From IMG/VR virus record IMGVR_UViG_3300037343_000176, positions 1 to 20,746 of that record: a stretch of DNA of 20,746 nt; one strand, given 5' to 3'. Positions within the stretch are counted from its first letter, which is position 1; each line of letters opens with the position of its first letter. The stretch comes from a virus. The position numbers and the translations under genes are program-made. The notes beneath the pieces were generated by a model, which worked only from the letters and a program-made list of their open reading frames with translations, was not told the origin of the DNA and did not search any database. Below, one piece after another: positions 1 to 5,836 of the stretch.

Positions 1-33
1 CTTCTAAGGAAATAACCAAATAACCACCGTGAA

Positions 34-58
34 GCCCCCGTGAGAGCGGGGGTTTTTT
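34..58 (+). terminator. Rho-independent terminator at left edge
   Basis: Stem CCCCCG/CGGGGG with loop TGAGAG, followed by six T on the + strand. It ends a rightward transcript entering from the left; the 33 bases before it are probably the tail of that unit. Nearly the same hairpin recurs at 1071-1097. Confidence 0.85.
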
Positions 59-126
59 CGTTACCTAACTGTGACAAAGAAATGTTAGATTGACTTGACA
101 AAGTGCAGGAAGGTGCCGCATACTGT
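57..126 (+). promoter_or_regulatory. Promoter of the first Cys-rich gene, with upstream element
   Basis: -35 TTGACA at 95-100. The -10 is either CATACT (119-124, 18-bp spacer) or the overlapping TACTGT. The spacer carries GTGCAGGAAG (103-112). Upstream, GTTACC-TAA-CTGTGA at 60-75 matches the CTGTTACC/CTGTTA element seen at other promoters, about 34 bp before the -35. The TTGACA to start-codon stretch is almost duplicated at 771-832. Confidence 0.85.
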
Positions 127-156
127 ACTTACGCAACACCAACGAAGGGAAACAAA

Positions 157-702
157 ATGCAAAATGTAATCGGAAACTGGGCAGGAATCGAATCTGAGGA
201 ACTGAACCCAGAGAACTGGATTCAAGTTGGATTTAGATTCATCGGTCAAGAAGGAGAGCGCGAGTACCGCGTGTTCGGGCAGCTCTACGGTGAGGACTTT
301 GAGGAGACTTATTCCTCAGAATACGATGATGCCAAGTCTCTGGCATACAGCTATTTCGAAGAGCAGCTAAAGCGGATTGAAAGCGCGCAGACTTGGCTTT
401 ATGATGCTTATGAAGTCTGGGACCACGATTTTGTTGAAGTGGCTTGTGAAGCTTGTGCGGTGGAATTTGCCAAAGAACGTTCGCTTGAATGGAGTAGTGG
501 AATTTCTGCCGATTCGTTCACCCTAAATTCTGAGGAACTAGACGCAGGAGCGTTCTGCACCCCAAGCTACGCACTTGGCGATAGTGACCGCCCACAAACG
601 TGCGTGTGCGGTGTCTACTTAGACACCCGATTCACCACCGAAGGTGAGGAGTATCTTCGAGAGGAGTACCCGAAGGGTGTTCAAAAGCTCTACGGCTACT
701 AA
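157..702 (+). CDS. Hypothetical acidic protein with C-terminal zinc-ribbon-like domain
   Basis: 181 aa. I do not recognise the N-terminal two thirds, which are acidic and aromatic-rich. The C-terminal part has two cysteine pairs, C97-x2-C100 and C149-x-C151-G, spaced like a small zinc-binding fold. This part is clearly related to the whole of the next gene (AYE...C-x2-C...C-x-C-G), so one gene is a longer or shorter version of the other. I chose ATG at 157 because it follows GAAGGGAAACAAA. The longer in-frame GTG at 103 lies inside the promoter spacer and cannot be translated from this promoter. The unit has its own promoter and terminator, typical of phage accessory genes. Function unknown. 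Confidence 0.8.
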   Translation: MQNVIGNWAGIESEELNPENWIQVGFRFIGQEGEREYRVFGQLYGEDFEETYSSEYDDAKSLAYSYFEEQLKRIESAQTWLYDAYEVWDHDFVEVACEACAVEFAKERSLEWSSGISADSFTLNSEELDAGAFCTPSYALGDSDRPQTCVCGVYLDTRFTTEGEEYLREEYPKGVQKLYGY

Positions 703-711
703 TCCAAGATT

Positions 712-742
712 GAACCCTAGGGCTAACGCTCTAGGGTTTTTT
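712..742 (+). terminator. Rho-independent terminator
   Basis: Stem AACCCTAG/CTAGGGTT with a ten-base loop and a T-run, 10 bases after the stop of the 181-aa gene. Confidence 0.85.
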
Positions 743-770
743 CTTGCCCAAAAGTTTTTCTTGGAATGAC

Positions 771-800
771 TTGACAAAGTGCAGGAAGGTGCCGCATACT
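771..800 (+). promoter_or_regulatory. Promoter of second Cys-rich gene
   Basis: TTGACA 771-776 and CATACT 795-800 (18-bp spacer), or TACTGT just after. The spacer holds GTGCAGGAAG (779-788). Bases 771-800 match the promoter at 95-124 essentially completely, indicating a duplicated regulatory module. Confidence 0.85.
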
Positions 801-829
801 GTAACTACACAACGACGAAGGGAAACAAA

Positions 830-1054
830 ATGCAAAATGTAAAAACTTTGGATGCATACGAAATCAACACCGATGATGGAAGCATTGTCGACCGCGTGTG
901 CTTCTCATGCGCTTCTGCTTGGGTGAAAGAACTCACTGGCGCAGAACTCAAGTCAGACGAACCATTCGAGCAAGATGGGGTTTCCGCTTCTTGGCACTGG
1001 CCCGAGAACGATGAGACCCGCGTGTGTTGGTGTGGCGCTCTGCTAGAGGACTAG
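830..1054 (+). CDS. Small Cys-rich protein, paralogue of the preceding C-terminal domain
   Basis: 74 aa, with C24-x2-C27 and C66-x-C68-G. Residues 8-37 align with residues 83-107 of the preceding protein, so the pair arose by duplication with gain or loss of the N-terminal part. The four cysteines suggest zinc binding; no catalytic motif is visible. ATG at 830 follows GAAGGGAAACAAA. The upstream GTG at 779 is inside the promoter. A 28-base stretch around this start (806-833) is identical to the leader of the leftward gene starting at 13270. Function unknown. Confidence 0.8.
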   Translation: MQNVKTLDAYEINTDDGSIVDRVCFSCASAWVKELTGAELKSDEPFEQDGVSASWHWPENDETRVCWCGALLED

Positions 1055-1070
1055 CCCCCTAGACCCGAAA

Positions 1071-1097
1071 GCCCCCCGTGAGAGCGGGGGGTTTTTC
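1071..1097 (+). terminator. Rho-independent terminator
   Basis: CCCCCCG/CGGGGGG stem with loop TGAGAG and five T. It is a near copy of the terminator at 34-58. Confidence 0.85.
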
Positions 1098-1109
1098 TTT
1101 GCCCAGACC

Positions 1110-1139
1110 TTGACAAATGTCAGGAAAGTCTGCCATACT
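1110..1139 (+). promoter_or_regulatory. Promoter of the 78-aa gene
   Basis: TTGACA 1110-1115, 18-bp spacer, CATACT 1134-1139. The spacer contains the variant GTCAGGAAA at the same distance from the -35 as GTGCAGGAAG elsewhere. Confidence 0.8.
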
Positions 1140-1162
1140 GTACCTAAGAAGAGAGGAATCAA

Positions 1163-1399
1163 ATGTACGGGTTACCAGATAACGCAATACTTGGAACTTT
1201 GCAAATCGTGGCAAACAAGCTGACCAGAATCAAGGGTGGCCACCAGCAAACGCAATCCTACATGGATTACTTAATGCGCAACGATGGCCCAGGAAAAGCG
1301 GTGTTGCCCTTCCGAACCGAAGAAGAAAAGTTTGAAGTGGCCCAAAGTCGCCAAGCCTTTTACGACAAGAACGGGTGCTGGCCCCCAGCTACTCAGTAA
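1163..1399 (+). CDS. Hypothetical protein, 78 aa
   Basis: ATG with ribosome-binding site GAGAGGA seven bases upstream. The protein is basic in the first half, has no cysteine pair or membrane segment, and ends with the Trp-Pro-Pro turn CWPPATQ. It is the last rightward gene of the left block and stands as its own transcription unit. I do not recognise the family. Confidence 0.7.
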   Translation: MYGLPDNAILGTLQIVANKLTRIKGGHQQTQSYMDYLMRNDGPGKAVLPFRTEEEKFEVAQSRQAFYDKNGCWPPATQ

Positions 1400-1416
1400 G
1401 TTCAAAAGAAATGAAG

Positions 1417-1452
1417 AAGCCCCCTAGGTAAAAATTCCTGGGGGGCTTTCTC
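1417..1452 (+). terminator. Terminator with GGTAAAAATT in the loop, between convergent units
   Basis: The 11-bp arms are AGCCCCCTAGG and CCTGGGGGGCT, fully paired in + RNA with one G-U wobble. The loop is TAAAAATT, so the repeated motif GGTAAAAATT (1427-1436) spans the loop. The T-run is modest (TTTC). It probably ends the 78-aa gene, and possibly the leftward gene ending at 1489. Confidence 0.75.
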
Positions 1453-1488
1453 GTTCCTCAAACAAACGGTGTTGCTGCTGCTGCAAAT

Positions 1489-1731
1489 CTACTTCTTGGA
1501 CTTGCCAAACACTTCATTGATTTCATCAAGTGATAAGTTGCCATCCTTTAGATACGCCCGTGATAGTCCTTCAACAACCACAGCTACGCCGCCGATGCCC
1601 GCCATCAAGAACGATTGCCAAAGCTCAACGCCCACCATTGTCCCCGCTGCCACCACGCCCAGACCAGTTGCCAAGAACACAGCAACAATTCGCCCAAGTA
1701 TTGTTCCAACTTTTTGTTTTATTGTTAGCAC
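1489..1731 (-). CDS. Two-TM membrane protein, holin candidate
   Basis: 80 aa from GTG at 1731, preceded by AAGGAAAGG. Two hydrophobic segments (about residues 11-31 and 38-53) are followed by a charged tail with an EF-hand-like DGNLSLDE stretch (63-70). Size, topology and position next to cell-wall genes fit a phage holin or accessory lysis membrane protein. A longer frame begins at GTG 1782, but that codon lies inside the terminator hairpin 1768-1810, so I reject it. The upstream terminator implies read-through or an unrecognised promoter. Holin is an inference; the membrane nature is evident. Confidence 0.7.
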   Translation of the reverse strand: MLTIKQKVGTILGRIVAVFLATGLGVVAAGTMVGVELWQSFLMAGIGGVAVVVEGLSRAYLKDGNLSLDEINEVFGKSKK

Positions 1732-1767
1732 GATGCCACCTTTCCTTCTTGCATCTTCGCCAAACGC

Positions 1768-1810
1768 AAAAACGCCCAGCACTCTCTATGATAAGAGAAG
1801 TACTGGGCGT
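1768..1810 (-). terminator. Strong leftward terminator
   Basis: In leftward RNA, CGCCCAGTACTTCTCT pairs with AGAGAGTGCTGGGCG around loop TATCAT and is followed by five T. It sits just after the peptidoglycan-binding gene. Confidence 0.85.
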
Positions 1811-1822
1811 TGATTTAGAAGC

Positions 1823-2455
1823 TTAGGTGCCTACTGTTACTGGAGTACCAGCAAAGATAGCTTTCATAAGCTGCTCGTTGTCAATCTTATTTGCTTCTAG
1901 TCCGTGGTCTCCAGCAAATTCCTTGATAGCTGCAAGAGTGCCATCGCTCAAATAACCGCGATTATCTGAACCAGCTGCCACATAGCCCAGCTCCAACAAA
2001 CGAATCTGAAGTACGCCAACTGACCGTGAGTTGTGTTCGTACAAACTCTCGAACACAATCTTGCCGCGGGACACTGTGATGTCTGAAGTTAGTACTGTTG
2101 GCACTGACTTAGGTTCTGCCTTGTCGCCCTTCGGCGCTGCTGCCGCAGGAGTAGGAGCTTCAACCTTCTTCTCCTCAACAACTTCAACAACCACTTCTGG
2201 CTTAGGGGCTTCCTTTTTTACCTCAACAACCACTTCTGGCTCTTCTTCTACTACTACTGATGCAACCACCACTTCTGGCTCGTCTACACGCTCAAAGTCC
2301 GTGCCATCTTGAACTAGTCCATCAGCGTCACCATCAACCGCGTCAGCTTTGTAGCCATCTAGCTGCTCGCCTACCTTACGCTCGAACTTAGTGCCATCCT
2401 GAACCTTGCCATCGCCATCGCCATCTTTCGCGTTAGCCTTGTATTTACTAGCCAT
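1823..2455 (-). CDS. Protein with EF-hand-like repeats and C-terminal peptidoglycan-binding-like domain
   Basis: 210 aa from ATG 2455, with ribosome site AGAGGAGAG. The N-terminus has two tandem copies (about 8-26 and 37-56) of an Asp/Gly calcium-loop-like unit, D-G-D-G-D-G-x-V-Q-D-G-T-x-F-E-R. Residues 57-118 form a Val/Glu/Pro/Ala/Lys-rich linker. Residues 141-202 (SVGVLQIRLLELGY...DGTLAAIKEF) resemble the PG_binding_1 fold. It starts one base into the stop codon of the transglycosylase gene (TAATG), so the two are translationally coupled. It may tether a lytic enzyme to the wall. No catalytic domain is seen. Calcium binding is an inference from the Asp spacing. Confidence 0.75.
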   Translation of the reverse strand: MASKYKANAKDGDGDGKVQDGTKFERKVGEQLDGYKADAVDGDADGLVQDGTDFERVDEPEVVVASVVVEEEPEVVVEVKKEAPKPEVVVEVVEEKKVEAPTPAAAAPKGDKAEPKSVPTVLTSDITVSRGKIVFESLYEHNSRSVGVLQIRLLELGYVAAGSDNRGYLSDGTLAAIKEFAGDHGLEANKIDNEQLMKAIFAGTPVTVGT

Positions 2456-3078
2456 TACTCTCCTCTTGGGTACTCTTTGTACCATTTGTGAAATGAACCT
2501 TCGGTGCTTCCATTATAAGCATTAGCGCCAATACCCCATGCGCCCCAGTTGGTGCCTTCGCTACTCATCTGGAAAGCAATTCGTGCATTGACATAGGGGT
2601 CAAACAAGTCATCGTACTCAGACAACCCGTACTTCTCCATGCGTGCAGCTCCAAGCTTTCCTATCATGTTGATTTGGAATAGCCCGTAGCTGTTGTCTCC
2701 CGTACTGCTGTTGCCATTGTGCGCTAAAGGATTTCCTGTACTCTCCTTCATCGCCACGGCCCAAGCTGTACGCAGAGCTTGCCCTTCAAACCCGACACCC
2801 AGCAATACTTCAATCATCTCGTGTTCGTAGAAATGCTTCGGAGATTCCACAGCAGGAGAAATTTTTACCTCAGGAACTGCGAGCGCCGAATCGCTTCGGA
2901 CTTCAGCTCTAAAGATTCTCGATGCTGTGGCTTCTTCTTTGCTGTTCTCAAAAGCCGTGGTCTGTTGTGCTTGCTCCGACAAGTTGTTGAAGTCTGAATT
3001 TGCAATAGCAGATACGCCCATCAAGCTCAGTACCAGAGCTACTACCCCTACTTCAACTGTCTCTTTTTTGATACGCAC
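2455..3078 (-). CDS. Membrane-anchored lytic transglycosylase / lysozyme-like endolysin
   Basis: 207 aa from GTG 3078 (GGAAAGG seven bases upstream). The N-terminus is basic and then hydrophobic (KK...VGVVALVLSLMGVSAIA, 4-26), a signal anchor or signal peptide. Residues about 85-195 carry the SLT/lysozyme-like signature: E112 in AMKESTGNP is the likely catalytic glutamate, followed by SYGLFQIN (130-137) and a Trp/Gly/Asn-rich end (NWGAWGIGANAYNG). Members of this fold cleave the MurNAc-GlcNAc bond of peptidoglycan. With its own export signal it could act outside the membrane. It is coupled to the peptidoglycan-binding gene downstream and lies downstream of a small two-TM gene. GGTAAAAATT (2860-2869) and GCGAGCGCCG (2879-2888) both lie inside the gene. 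Confidence 0.82.
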   Translation of the reverse strand: MRIKKETVEVGVVALVLSLMGVSAIANSDFNNLSEQAQQTTAFENSKEEATASRIFRAEVRSDSALAVPEVKISPAVESPKHFYEHEMIEVLLGVGFEGQALRTAWAVAMKESTGNPLAHNGNSSTGDNSYGLFQINMIGKLGAARMEKYGLSEYDDLFDPYVNARIAFQMSSEGTNWGAWGIGANAYNGSTEGSFHKWYKEYPRGE

Positions 3079-3118
3079 AAGGTAGCCTTTCCGTTCGTGA
3101 GAGCTGTTGTAGGCATTT

Positions 3119-3292
3119 TTACCTTTGCTCCCGTGCTGAAAGTACCGCGCTAATAATTCCTATGAATCCTGACGCCAACACCCAGAGCTCGTTGCCTAGG
3201 ATGGCGGATACCAAAATTCCTACTACTGCACCAACAGAAAACACTGATGTCCATACGACATTCTTTAGGGCTTTTAGGTTCAATAGGTTCAT
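3119..3292 (-). CDS. Small two-TM membrane protein, holin candidate
   Basis: 57 aa, starting MNLLNLKALKNVVWTSV. Two hydrophobic segments (about 12-32 and 36-52) are separated by a short turn (GNEL), and the tail is REQR. Its ATG (3290-3292) overlaps the TGA of the HTH gene as ATGA, and AGAAG lies eight bases upstream. The stop codon TAA is part of a GGTAAAAATG copy of the repeat. Just upstream of the transglycosylase, it is a good holin or antiholin candidate. Function is inferred from topology and position only. Confidence 0.72.
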   Translation of the reverse strand: MNLLNLKALKNVVWTSVFSVGAVVGILVSAILGNELWVLASGFIGIISAVLSAREQR

Positions 3293-3483
3293 TGCTGTAT
3301 CTTCTTATCTGGGCGAGTGCGCCCCACTAGTCGGGCGTGGGGGTCACGCAGCACAACGCCTTGGGCAAAGATTGCCTTCCGTGCTGTTCTGTAGGCAACG
3401 CCCAGTTGCTCAGCTACTGCTTCAAGGGCTAAGCCCTCTTCGTATAACTTTGCGGCTTCTTCTGCGATTTCTATACTTTTCAT
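3289..3483 (-). CDS. Small helix-turn-helix protein
   Basis: 64 aa. Residues 5-45 (AAKLYEEGLALEAVAEQLGV then AYRTARKAIF) match the pattern of a homeodomain-like/resolvase-type HTH, followed by a basic tail. It probably binds DNA and could regulate the lysis genes it overlaps. It is also one of two proteins in the window that could read the dispersed motifs, but nothing in the sequence links it to one. The start is the ATG at 3483, 48 bases after the phosphatase gene. Confidence 0.7.
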   Translation of the reverse strand: MKSIEIAEEAAKLYEEGLALEAVAEQLGVAYRTARKAIFAQGVVLRDPHARLVGRTRPDKKIQQ

Positions 3484-3531
3484 TATGTAGTTTCTTCTTT
3501 CTATTTATAGCGGGCGCTTATGCGCTGTTGT

Positions 3532-4227
3532 TTAGTTCTTGATGTCTATTGCTGGAGCTTGTCCGTAGTCGTCACCTTGCCAATCCTGTGCATTTTGCTT
3601 TAGCAAGAATGTAACAAAGTGTTTGTTGCATAGTGCGTGTGCACTTCGCTTCTCGCGAATAAGGGCAATGATGTCTTCCATCTTGCCGCCCGCTCGTAGC
3701 AGAACCAGTGCCATTACTAGCCCAGACCTATTCCACCCAGCTTGGCAACGAATCAGTACTTTTTTACCTTTAGCCCATTCTCTGTGTGCAGCTCGGACGA
3801 TGTCGAATAGCTCTGTTGGGTCAAAGTCATTCATGTTCGCGTCATAGACGCCAAACCGAAACTCTTTAACTTGCCATTGCACTGGTTGTGCACTTGCGTA
3901 CATCGTGATTACTGTGTCGAACTGTTCGGGGGTTATCCGTGCGCTCTCTTTAGCTCTGCCAAAGTGCATCTCGTCGTCCCCGCTTGTACCGCCTTGCCAT
4001 AGGTTAGGCAAAACTTCAGACCATAGGGGGTCTCTGTACCAATCGTCAAGCATGGTTGAGTTGTCTGGGCGTTCTAAGTTGTCCAGTTCTTCCCTAGTGA
4101 GTTCTCCCCACTCTCCCCGCTGGGATGCTTCCATTCGTGCAAGCTCATCTTGCACAGTGAGCTGCTCCTTCTCCTCTTCGGAGATAAGGTCGTAGCTCAG
4201 TGGTTCTTCATGTATTTTTCTAGTCAT
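3532..4227 (-). CDS. Dual-specificity-type protein phosphatase
   Basis: 231 aa from ATG 4227 (GAGGAAAG upstream); a 245-aa reading would start inside the promoter. Residues 1-60 are acidic and likely flexible. From about 70 (LPNLWQGG) the protein follows the cysteine phosphatase fold. The active-site loop is C161-QAGWN-R167-SG, i.e. C-x5-R followed by S, and the usual preceding His is Arg (IRCQAGWNRSG). D129 in YDANMNDFDP is a plausible general acid. Such enzymes hydrolyse phosphotyrosine or phosphoserine/threonine through a cysteinyl-phosphate. In a phage it could alter host signalling; the target is unknown. It lies ahead of the lysis genes, with its own promoter at 4258-4286. Confidence 0.78.
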   Translation of the reverse strand: MTRKIHEEPLSYDLISEEEKEQLTVQDELARMEASQRGEWGELTREELDNLERPDNSTMLDDWYRDPLWSEVLPNLWQGGTSGDDEMHFGRAKESARITPEQFDTVITMYASAQPVQWQVKEFRFGVYDANMNDFDPTELFDIVRAAHREWAKGKKVLIRCQAGWNRSGLVMALVLLRAGGKMEDIIALIREKRSAHALCNKHFVTFLLKQNAQDWQGDDYGQAPAIDIKN

Positions 4228-4257
4228 TTCATCTTTCCTCACTCTTGTGATAGCTCT

Positions 4258-4286
4258 ATCATGCCACAAGTGCAGGAAGATGTCAA
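4258..4286 (-). promoter_or_regulatory. Leftward promoter of the phosphatase/lysis unit, with inverted spacer motif
   Basis: Leftward TTGACA (4286-4281), 17-bp spacer, CATGAT (4263-4258). The spacer contains GTGCAGGAAG, but on the + strand (4270-4279), i.e. opposite to the direction of this promoter. All the other clear copies share the promoter's orientation. Confidence 0.75.
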
Positions 4287-4304
4287 GTGCTAGGAAGAAA
4301 AGTT

Positions 4305-4559
4305 TTACTTGCCCCGTGCAGCAATCAAGGAACGCAAAACTTCTTCAAGCTTGTCTGCGTTGTTTAGATGACTATTACGGGAGATGTCTTCTTCTTCAAT
4401 AAGCCTGTCTAGGGAAAACACCGCGATGTGCCCTTCTTGCTCGAACATCACAACAAGTTTGGTTTCCCCGTCATTGGGGTCGTCAATGATGCTTGCTGTA
4501 AAAGAAGCTGCTGTGCCATTTGCGTGAGTGTCAATGGCTAAAATTACGGGTTTTAACAT
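4305..4559 (-). CDS. Hypothetical protein, 84 aa
   Basis: From ATG 4559: MLKPVILAIDTHANGTAASF..., a likely beta-rich N-terminus followed by an acidic helix (LIEEEDISRN) and a basic end (AARGK). The ribosome site is weak (GGA). The frame is open further up to a TTG at 4652, but that extension would run through the hairpin 4607-4632 and the GCGAGCGCCG repeat, so I prefer the short form. The family is not recognised. Confidence 0.6.
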   Translation of the reverse strand: MLKPVILAIDTHANGTAASFTASIIDDPNDGETKLVVMFEQEGHIAVFSLDRLIEEEDISRNSHLNNADKLEEVLRSLIAARGK

Positions 4560-4744
4560 TCCATTAGTGTACTGCGAGCGCCGAACCGTGATAGTCGGGA
4601 CACACTTCTCCCCAAAGGCGAGGAAGGGGAGAAAGTGCGGGGAAGGTCGCAACCCCTCATCACATACAGTGAGACAGAAATCAACAGCGTGTGGTGTCTC
4701 AATGATACCTAAATTTTTACCTCGGCGCTCGCACTTTGGGAAAA
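4560..4744 (-). promoter_or_regulatory. Long leader region with hairpin, inverted repeat and dispersed motifs
   Basis: No gene. It contains GCGAGCGCCG (4574-4583) and its inverse (4723-4732), GGTAAAAATT on the minus strand (4712-4721), a perfect 7-bp hairpin TCTCCCC/GGGGAGA (4607-4613 / 4626-4632) and GAGACA...TGTCTC (4671-4676 / 4695-4700). I could not find a clear -35/-10 pair. Confidence 0.5.
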
Positions 4745-4776
4745 AGAAAAGAGCCCCCCTAAGGAAGCTCTTTCTT
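4745..4776 (-). terminator. Leftward terminator
   Basis: Arms AAGAGC/GCTCTT (4749-4754 / 4767-4772). In leftward RNA the hairpin is followed by TTCTTTTT-like sequence. It lies after the stop of the 71-aa gene. Confidence 0.6.
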
Positions 4777-4793
4777 CTTCTTCTCTGCTGGTG

Positions 4794-5009
4794 TTACTCG
4801 TCTACAATCCCAACATCATTGGCAGCTTCGAGGACATCCCACCCGTAATGCTCGCCCATCCAAAGGGCAGCAATCCTAATTGCGAAGTCGTCATCTTTCT
4901 CAGCTTCTTGCCGTAGCACTTCATCGAGCTGAACTGTTGTCATCAGCGTGAAGTAGTCGCCTACAAACACCACTGTCCTGTTCAAAGTTACATCGTCTAC
5001 TGTGTCCAT
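4794..5009 (-). CDS. Hypothetical acidic protein, 71 aa
   Basis: Strongly acidic (MDTVDDVTLN...NDVGIVDE) with a predicted helical middle (LDEVLRQEAEKDDD). The start is the ATG at 5009, where the ribosome site and spacer are formed by GGAGAGGTAAAAATG, a copy of the dispersed motif. It has its own promoter (5046-5074). Not recognised. Confidence 0.7.
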   Translation of the reverse strand: MDTVDDVTLNRTVVFVGDYFTLMTTVQLDEVLRQEAEKDDDFAIRIAALWMGEHYGWDVLEAANDVGIVDE

Positions 5010-5045
5010 TTTTACCTCTCCTAGTTCTCTGTCTGTTGTAGCTTA

Positions 5046-5074
5046 ATTCTATGACCTTCCTGCTGCTCCCGCAA
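5046..5074 (-). promoter_or_regulatory. Leftward promoter of the 71-aa gene
   Basis: TTGCGG (5074-5069), 17-bp spacer, TAGAAT (5051-5046). The spacer contains GCAGGAAGG. Upstream, the leftward strand has GGTAAAAAAGTTATTTG (5099-5083). Confidence 0.75.
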
Positions 5075-5109
5075 GTAAGATTCAAATAACTTTTTTACCT
5101 AGCCCCTAG

Positions 5110-5155
5110 AAATGCGAAACCCTTCCCGAAGGGGGGAAGGGAAGGGCTTCGACTA
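5110..5155 (-). terminator. Leftward terminator
   Basis: Leftward RNA forms CCCTTCCC-CCCTTC-GGGAAGGG followed by TTTCGCATTT, just after the stop at 5163. A GGTAAAAA copy (5092-5099) follows about 18 bases further. Confidence 0.65.
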
Positions 5156-5162
5156 AGGGAGA

Positions 5163-5498
5163 CTACTTCGGCATCAACACCGTGTAATCCGTCGTAGCCT
5201 GAGTGGCTACGAACGCTTCTGGGAATAGTTCTTCCAGTAGTTTGACATCAGTTCCTTTACGGCTACGGCTACTCACTTCAATGCGTATTACGCCATCAAC
5301 TGTGACCACTTCTGCTTTGCCAATCAAGGTTCTGACTTGCTTCTCCAACAACTTCTTGGTCTTCTCCAAGTCGTTTACTGTCTTGCGAGTTGCAAGGTAG
5401 TCGTTTAGGAGCACTCGTGCTTCTCCTGCGAACTCAACCGAAACCTGCTCGGTGACGATTTGCTGAACTACCTTTGTTACTACTTTGGTGGTTGCCAT
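5163..5498 (-). CDS. Small protein resembling the C-terminal tail of YqaJ-type phage exonucleases
   Basis: 111 aa from ATG 5498; a GTG three codons earlier is possible. Residues about 35-65 (LATRKTVNDLEKTKKLLEKQ) form a heptad-like helix. They are followed by VRTLIGKAEVVTVDGVIRIE and a basic stretch ending KLLEELFPEAF. From memory, the order 'helix - IGxAEV-DG - basic strand - LLxExxPE' resembles the region after the nuclease core of YqaJ/lambda-type recombination exonucleases. No nuclease residues are present here, so it would be a stand-alone accessory domain. The leader is structured (5527-5575) and the promoter is at 5581-5609. Confidence 0.6.
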   Translation of the reverse strand: MATTKVVTKVVQQIVTEQVSVEFAGEARVLLNDYLATRKTVNDLEKTKKLLEKQVRTLIGKAEVVTVDGVIRIEVSSRSRKGTDVKLLEELFPEAFVATQATTDYTVLMPK

Positions 5499-5526
5499 AA
5501 CAATCACTCTTTCTTTATGTCATTTA

Positions 5527-5575
5527 CCCAGAGAGGCTATCTCGCTGGTAGTTGAGGAGCCGAACTCTTCAACTA
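5527..5575 (-). promoter_or_regulatory. Two adjacent hairpins in a 5' leader
   Basis: CCAGAGAG/CTCGCTGG (5528-5535 / 5541-5548, one mismatch) abuts TAGTTGAGGAG/CTCTTCAACTA (5549-5559 / 5565-5575, one wobble or mismatch). They lie between the promoter and the 111-aa gene, and no base separates the two stems. Confidence 0.55.
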
Positions 5576-5580
5576 GTTAA

Positions 5581-5624
5581 ACAGTATTGCATTTACCTGC
5601 ACTTGTCAAATCCATTAGGTAACG
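5581..5624 (-). promoter_or_regulatory. Leftward promoter of the 111-aa gene
   Basis: TTGACA (5609-5604), then TACTGT (5586-5581, 17-bp spacer) or AATACT. The spacer has GTGCAGGTAA. Just upstream, CGTTACC (5624-5618) recalls the upstream element of other promoters but is closer to the -35. Confidence 0.78.
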
Positions 5625-5635
5625 AATTGATAACG

Positions 5636-5836
5636 CTACACAGACCACAACAACTTCTCGTCTTTGTAGAACCTGTCAATTACTTCCTGCGCTTTCACGG
5701 GTTGCGGAGGAGCGCTACTTCTTATGATGGTCTCAATCCAGTTGTCTAGATTTTTTACCCCAATGGTTGCGAACTTCTCCGCGTCTGTCTTCCTGTGCCA
5801 AGCTTCAATCATCTTGTCTGCATCTGGGCTAGCCAT
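5636..5836 (-). CDS. Hypothetical protein, 66 aa
   Basis: Mostly helical and polar (DKMIEAWHRKTDAEKFATIG; VIDRFYKDEKLLWSV). Its ATG overlaps the stop codon of the preceding gene as TAATG, with GAGGAAG upstream, so it is translationally coupled. A GGTAAAAA copy (5752-5759) is read here as the codons G-V-K-N. Function unknown. Confidence 0.68.
   Translation of the reverse strand: MASPDADKMIEAWHRKTDAEKFATIGVKNLDNWIETIIRSSAPPQPVKAQEVIDRFYKDEKLLWSV

Noticed and set aside
103-156. Longer start (GTG) for the first gene, and the similar GTG at 779 for the second
   Set aside because: Both GTG codons lie in the promoter spacer, upstream of the -10, so the transcript cannot contain them. ATG 157 and 830 have good ribosome sites.
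1469-1826. Rightward frames of 114 and 98 aa opposite the 80-aa membrane protein
   Set aside because: They run through the terminator hairpin 1768-1810 and are antisense to a clear membrane gene.
3113-3115. 22-codon frame starting at the ATG after GGTAAAAATG
   Set aside because: Very short, overlaps the transglycosylase start in another frame, with no coding character.
3162-3542. 126-aa rightward frame opposite the HTH and small membrane genes
   Set aside because: Antisense to two coupled genes; no ribosome site or promoter; composition like a shadow frame.
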